Of a stretch of DNA of 23,717 nt, positions 22,836 to 23,717 are shown in pieces (within the stretch, counting starts at the first letter, position 1; each line of letters begins with the position of its first letter). Position numbers and translations under genes: made by a program. The stretch is from Proteobacteria bacterium UBA2996. GTDB taxonomy: Bacteria > Pseudomonadota > Gammaproteobacteria > Arenicellales > UBA868. Where the stretch lies: the NCBI GenBank assembly GCA_002346525.1, contig DDZY01000016.1, forward strand, positions 1 to 23,717, given 5' to 3'. The notes beneath the pieces were generated by a model. The model saw only the letters and a program-made list of their open reading frames with translations. It did not search any database and was not told where the DNA came from.

Positions 22836-23717
22836 TTAGGCCGACTTCCAGATATGCTCGGCCCAGCCGTTGCCACCAAACTGACCCAAGGGGCAGTTCG
22901 AGAAGCCCTGCACACTCGAATCATGCGCATCCATGATGTTGGTGTGTGCCGGAATGATAATGCCACTTTCCGTCGACACCAGTTTCTGCATTTCGCAATG
23001 CATCTCATGGCGCTTGCCCGGATCGGTCTCTGCCAGAGAGTCCTTAAGCAACTGACCCATGCGGTCGCTGTTCCAATACGTATCGTTCCAGTTGCCGTTC
23101 GGCCCAAACTGAATCGCCATCATCGCGTTGGCCGTCGGACGCATGTTCCAGGTCACCACATTCAGCGGCTCTTTCATCCAGACCGCGCCCCAGTATCCAT
23201 CGGTGGGCACCCTTTTTAGCTTCAGGTTAAAGCCGATCTTCTTGAGGTTGGCCTGCATGAGAAGACACGCGTCTTCAATAAAGCCGATGACAGGCGCCAC
23301 ATACAGTTCGGCCTCTGAGTAGCCGGACTTGTTGAGGTGGTATTTTGCCTTATCAGGGTCATAGGGAATCTGCGGCAGTTCGTGACAATGATCCGCGCCG
23401 TAGGCCACGTTAATCGGGTGATCATTACCCACGGTGCCCTGACCCTTGAGGAACTTGCGAACAATACGCTCACGATCCTGGATGTAACGAAGACCCTGGA
23501 CGAGATCATCGTTGTCGCCCGGTGCAGTGTTCTTAAGACAGCAGATACCGCCATAAAGGCCCGAAGGGATCGAAAGCATCGATTTGCCAGCACCTTCGAC
23601 TTTTTTAATGTGCTTCGCCTGAATGGCAGTAATCATGTCAACACTGCCCGCGAGCAACGCGTTCAAACGCGCGTTCGGGTCCGTGATGGCAGTCATCTCA
23701 ATGCCATCCAGCCACTG
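22836..23717 (-). CDS. ABC transporter solute-binding protein, family 5 (C-terminal part, runs off window)
   Basis: The reading frame is open from the right edge of the window to TAA at 22836-22838, giving about 293 C-terminal residues of a DppA/OppA-type (SBP family 5) periplasmic binding protein. Segments such as GLRYIQDRERIVRKFLKGQG, PYDPDKAKYHLNKSGYSEAE and EMQKLVSTESGIIIPAHTNI are typical of the family. The N-terminus, with the expected signal peptide and most of the ligand site, lies outside. The in-frame ATG at 23694-23696 is internal, since coding continues without a stop to the edge. It supplies ligand to the permeases encoded downstream. The ligand may be a peptide, opine, or other small solute and cannot be named. 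Confidence 0.93.
   Translation of the reverse strand, partial: QWLDGIEMTAITDPNARLNALLAGSVDMITAIQAKHIKKVEGAGKSMLSIPSGLYGGICCLKNTAPGDNDDLVQGLRYIQDRERIVRKFLKGQGTVGNDHPINVAYGADHCHELPQIPYDPDKAKYHLNKSGYSEAELYVAPVIGFIEDACLLMQANLKKIGFNLKLKRVPTDGYWGAVWMKEPLNVVTWNMRPTANAMMAIQFGPNGNWNDTYWNSDRMGQLLKDSLAETDPGKRHEMHCEMQKLVSTESGIIIPAHTNIMDAHDSSVQGFSNCPLGQFGGNGWAEHIWKSA

Noticed and set aside
1..23717. tRNA, rRNA, CRISPR, transposase, phage or toxin-antitoxin genes
   Set aside because: No repeat array, cloverleaf-like sequence, terminal inverted repeats or mobile-element protein motifs were seen on reading both strands.

Overview
The window looks like chromosomal DNA of a proteobacterium, most probably a heterotrophic, perhaps marine, gammaproteobacterium. 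The basis is gene content only: a hut operon resembling that of Pseudomonas, an OxyR whose two redox cysteines sit at 199 and 208 as in E. coli, a rubrerythrin / Fe-S oxidoreductase / DUF3501 module, a dipeptide-type ABC importer and a protein resembling the DMSP demethylase DmdA. No rRNA, tRNA, CRISPR array, insertion sequence or prophage gene was seen. Coding density is high and no gene-free stretch reaches 300 bases.

Layout. (1) 1-2821, plus strand: the end of histidine ammonia-lyase (hutH), a peptide-deformylase-family gene, and urocanate hydratase (hutU). The deformylase sits between two steps of histidine breakdown, where a deformylating enzyme could be useful. (2) 2910-4893: on the minus strand an SDR oxidoreductase preceded by an unrecognised 70-residue protein; on the plus strand a divergent monoacylglycerol-lipase-type hydrolase. 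(3) 4980-8456: an oxidative-stress locus. Rubrerythrin, a GlpC-like Fe-S protein and a DUF3501 protein run on the minus strand, and oxyR runs divergently on the plus strand. The 136-base gap between rubrerythrin and oxyR holds four regularly spaced half-sites at exact 11-base steps, the layout of a tetrameric OxyR operator. They overlap candidate promoters for both directions. (4) 8507-10374, plus strand: a choline-kinase-like phosphotransferase and a hormone-sensitive-lipase-type esterase. (5) 10393-23717, minus strand: a long catabolic gene set. In transcription order it is a solute-binding protein (cut by the window edge), two permeases, a double ATPase, an amidase, a PhzF-family protein, a HisC-like aminotransferase, an HbpS/GlcG-type protein, a DmdA-like folate-dependent demethylase, a family III CoA-transferase, an acyl-CoA dehydrogenase and a CitE-like lyase.

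How the genes may work together. Region 5 reads as import of a small nitrogen-containing or peptide-like solute, followed by amide hydrolysis, isomerisation or racemisation, transamination, C1 removal onto tetrahydrofolate, activation to a CoA ester, desaturation and carbon-carbon cleavage. That chain is inference from gene order and families. The substrate cannot be read from the sequence, and no hydratase for the step between desaturation and cleavage is present in the window. This gene set is the best candidate here for an undescribed pathway. The DmdA-like gene is followed by a CoA-transferase and an acyl-CoA dehydrogenase, which recalls the order of reactions in the DMSP demethylation route but uses different enzyme families.
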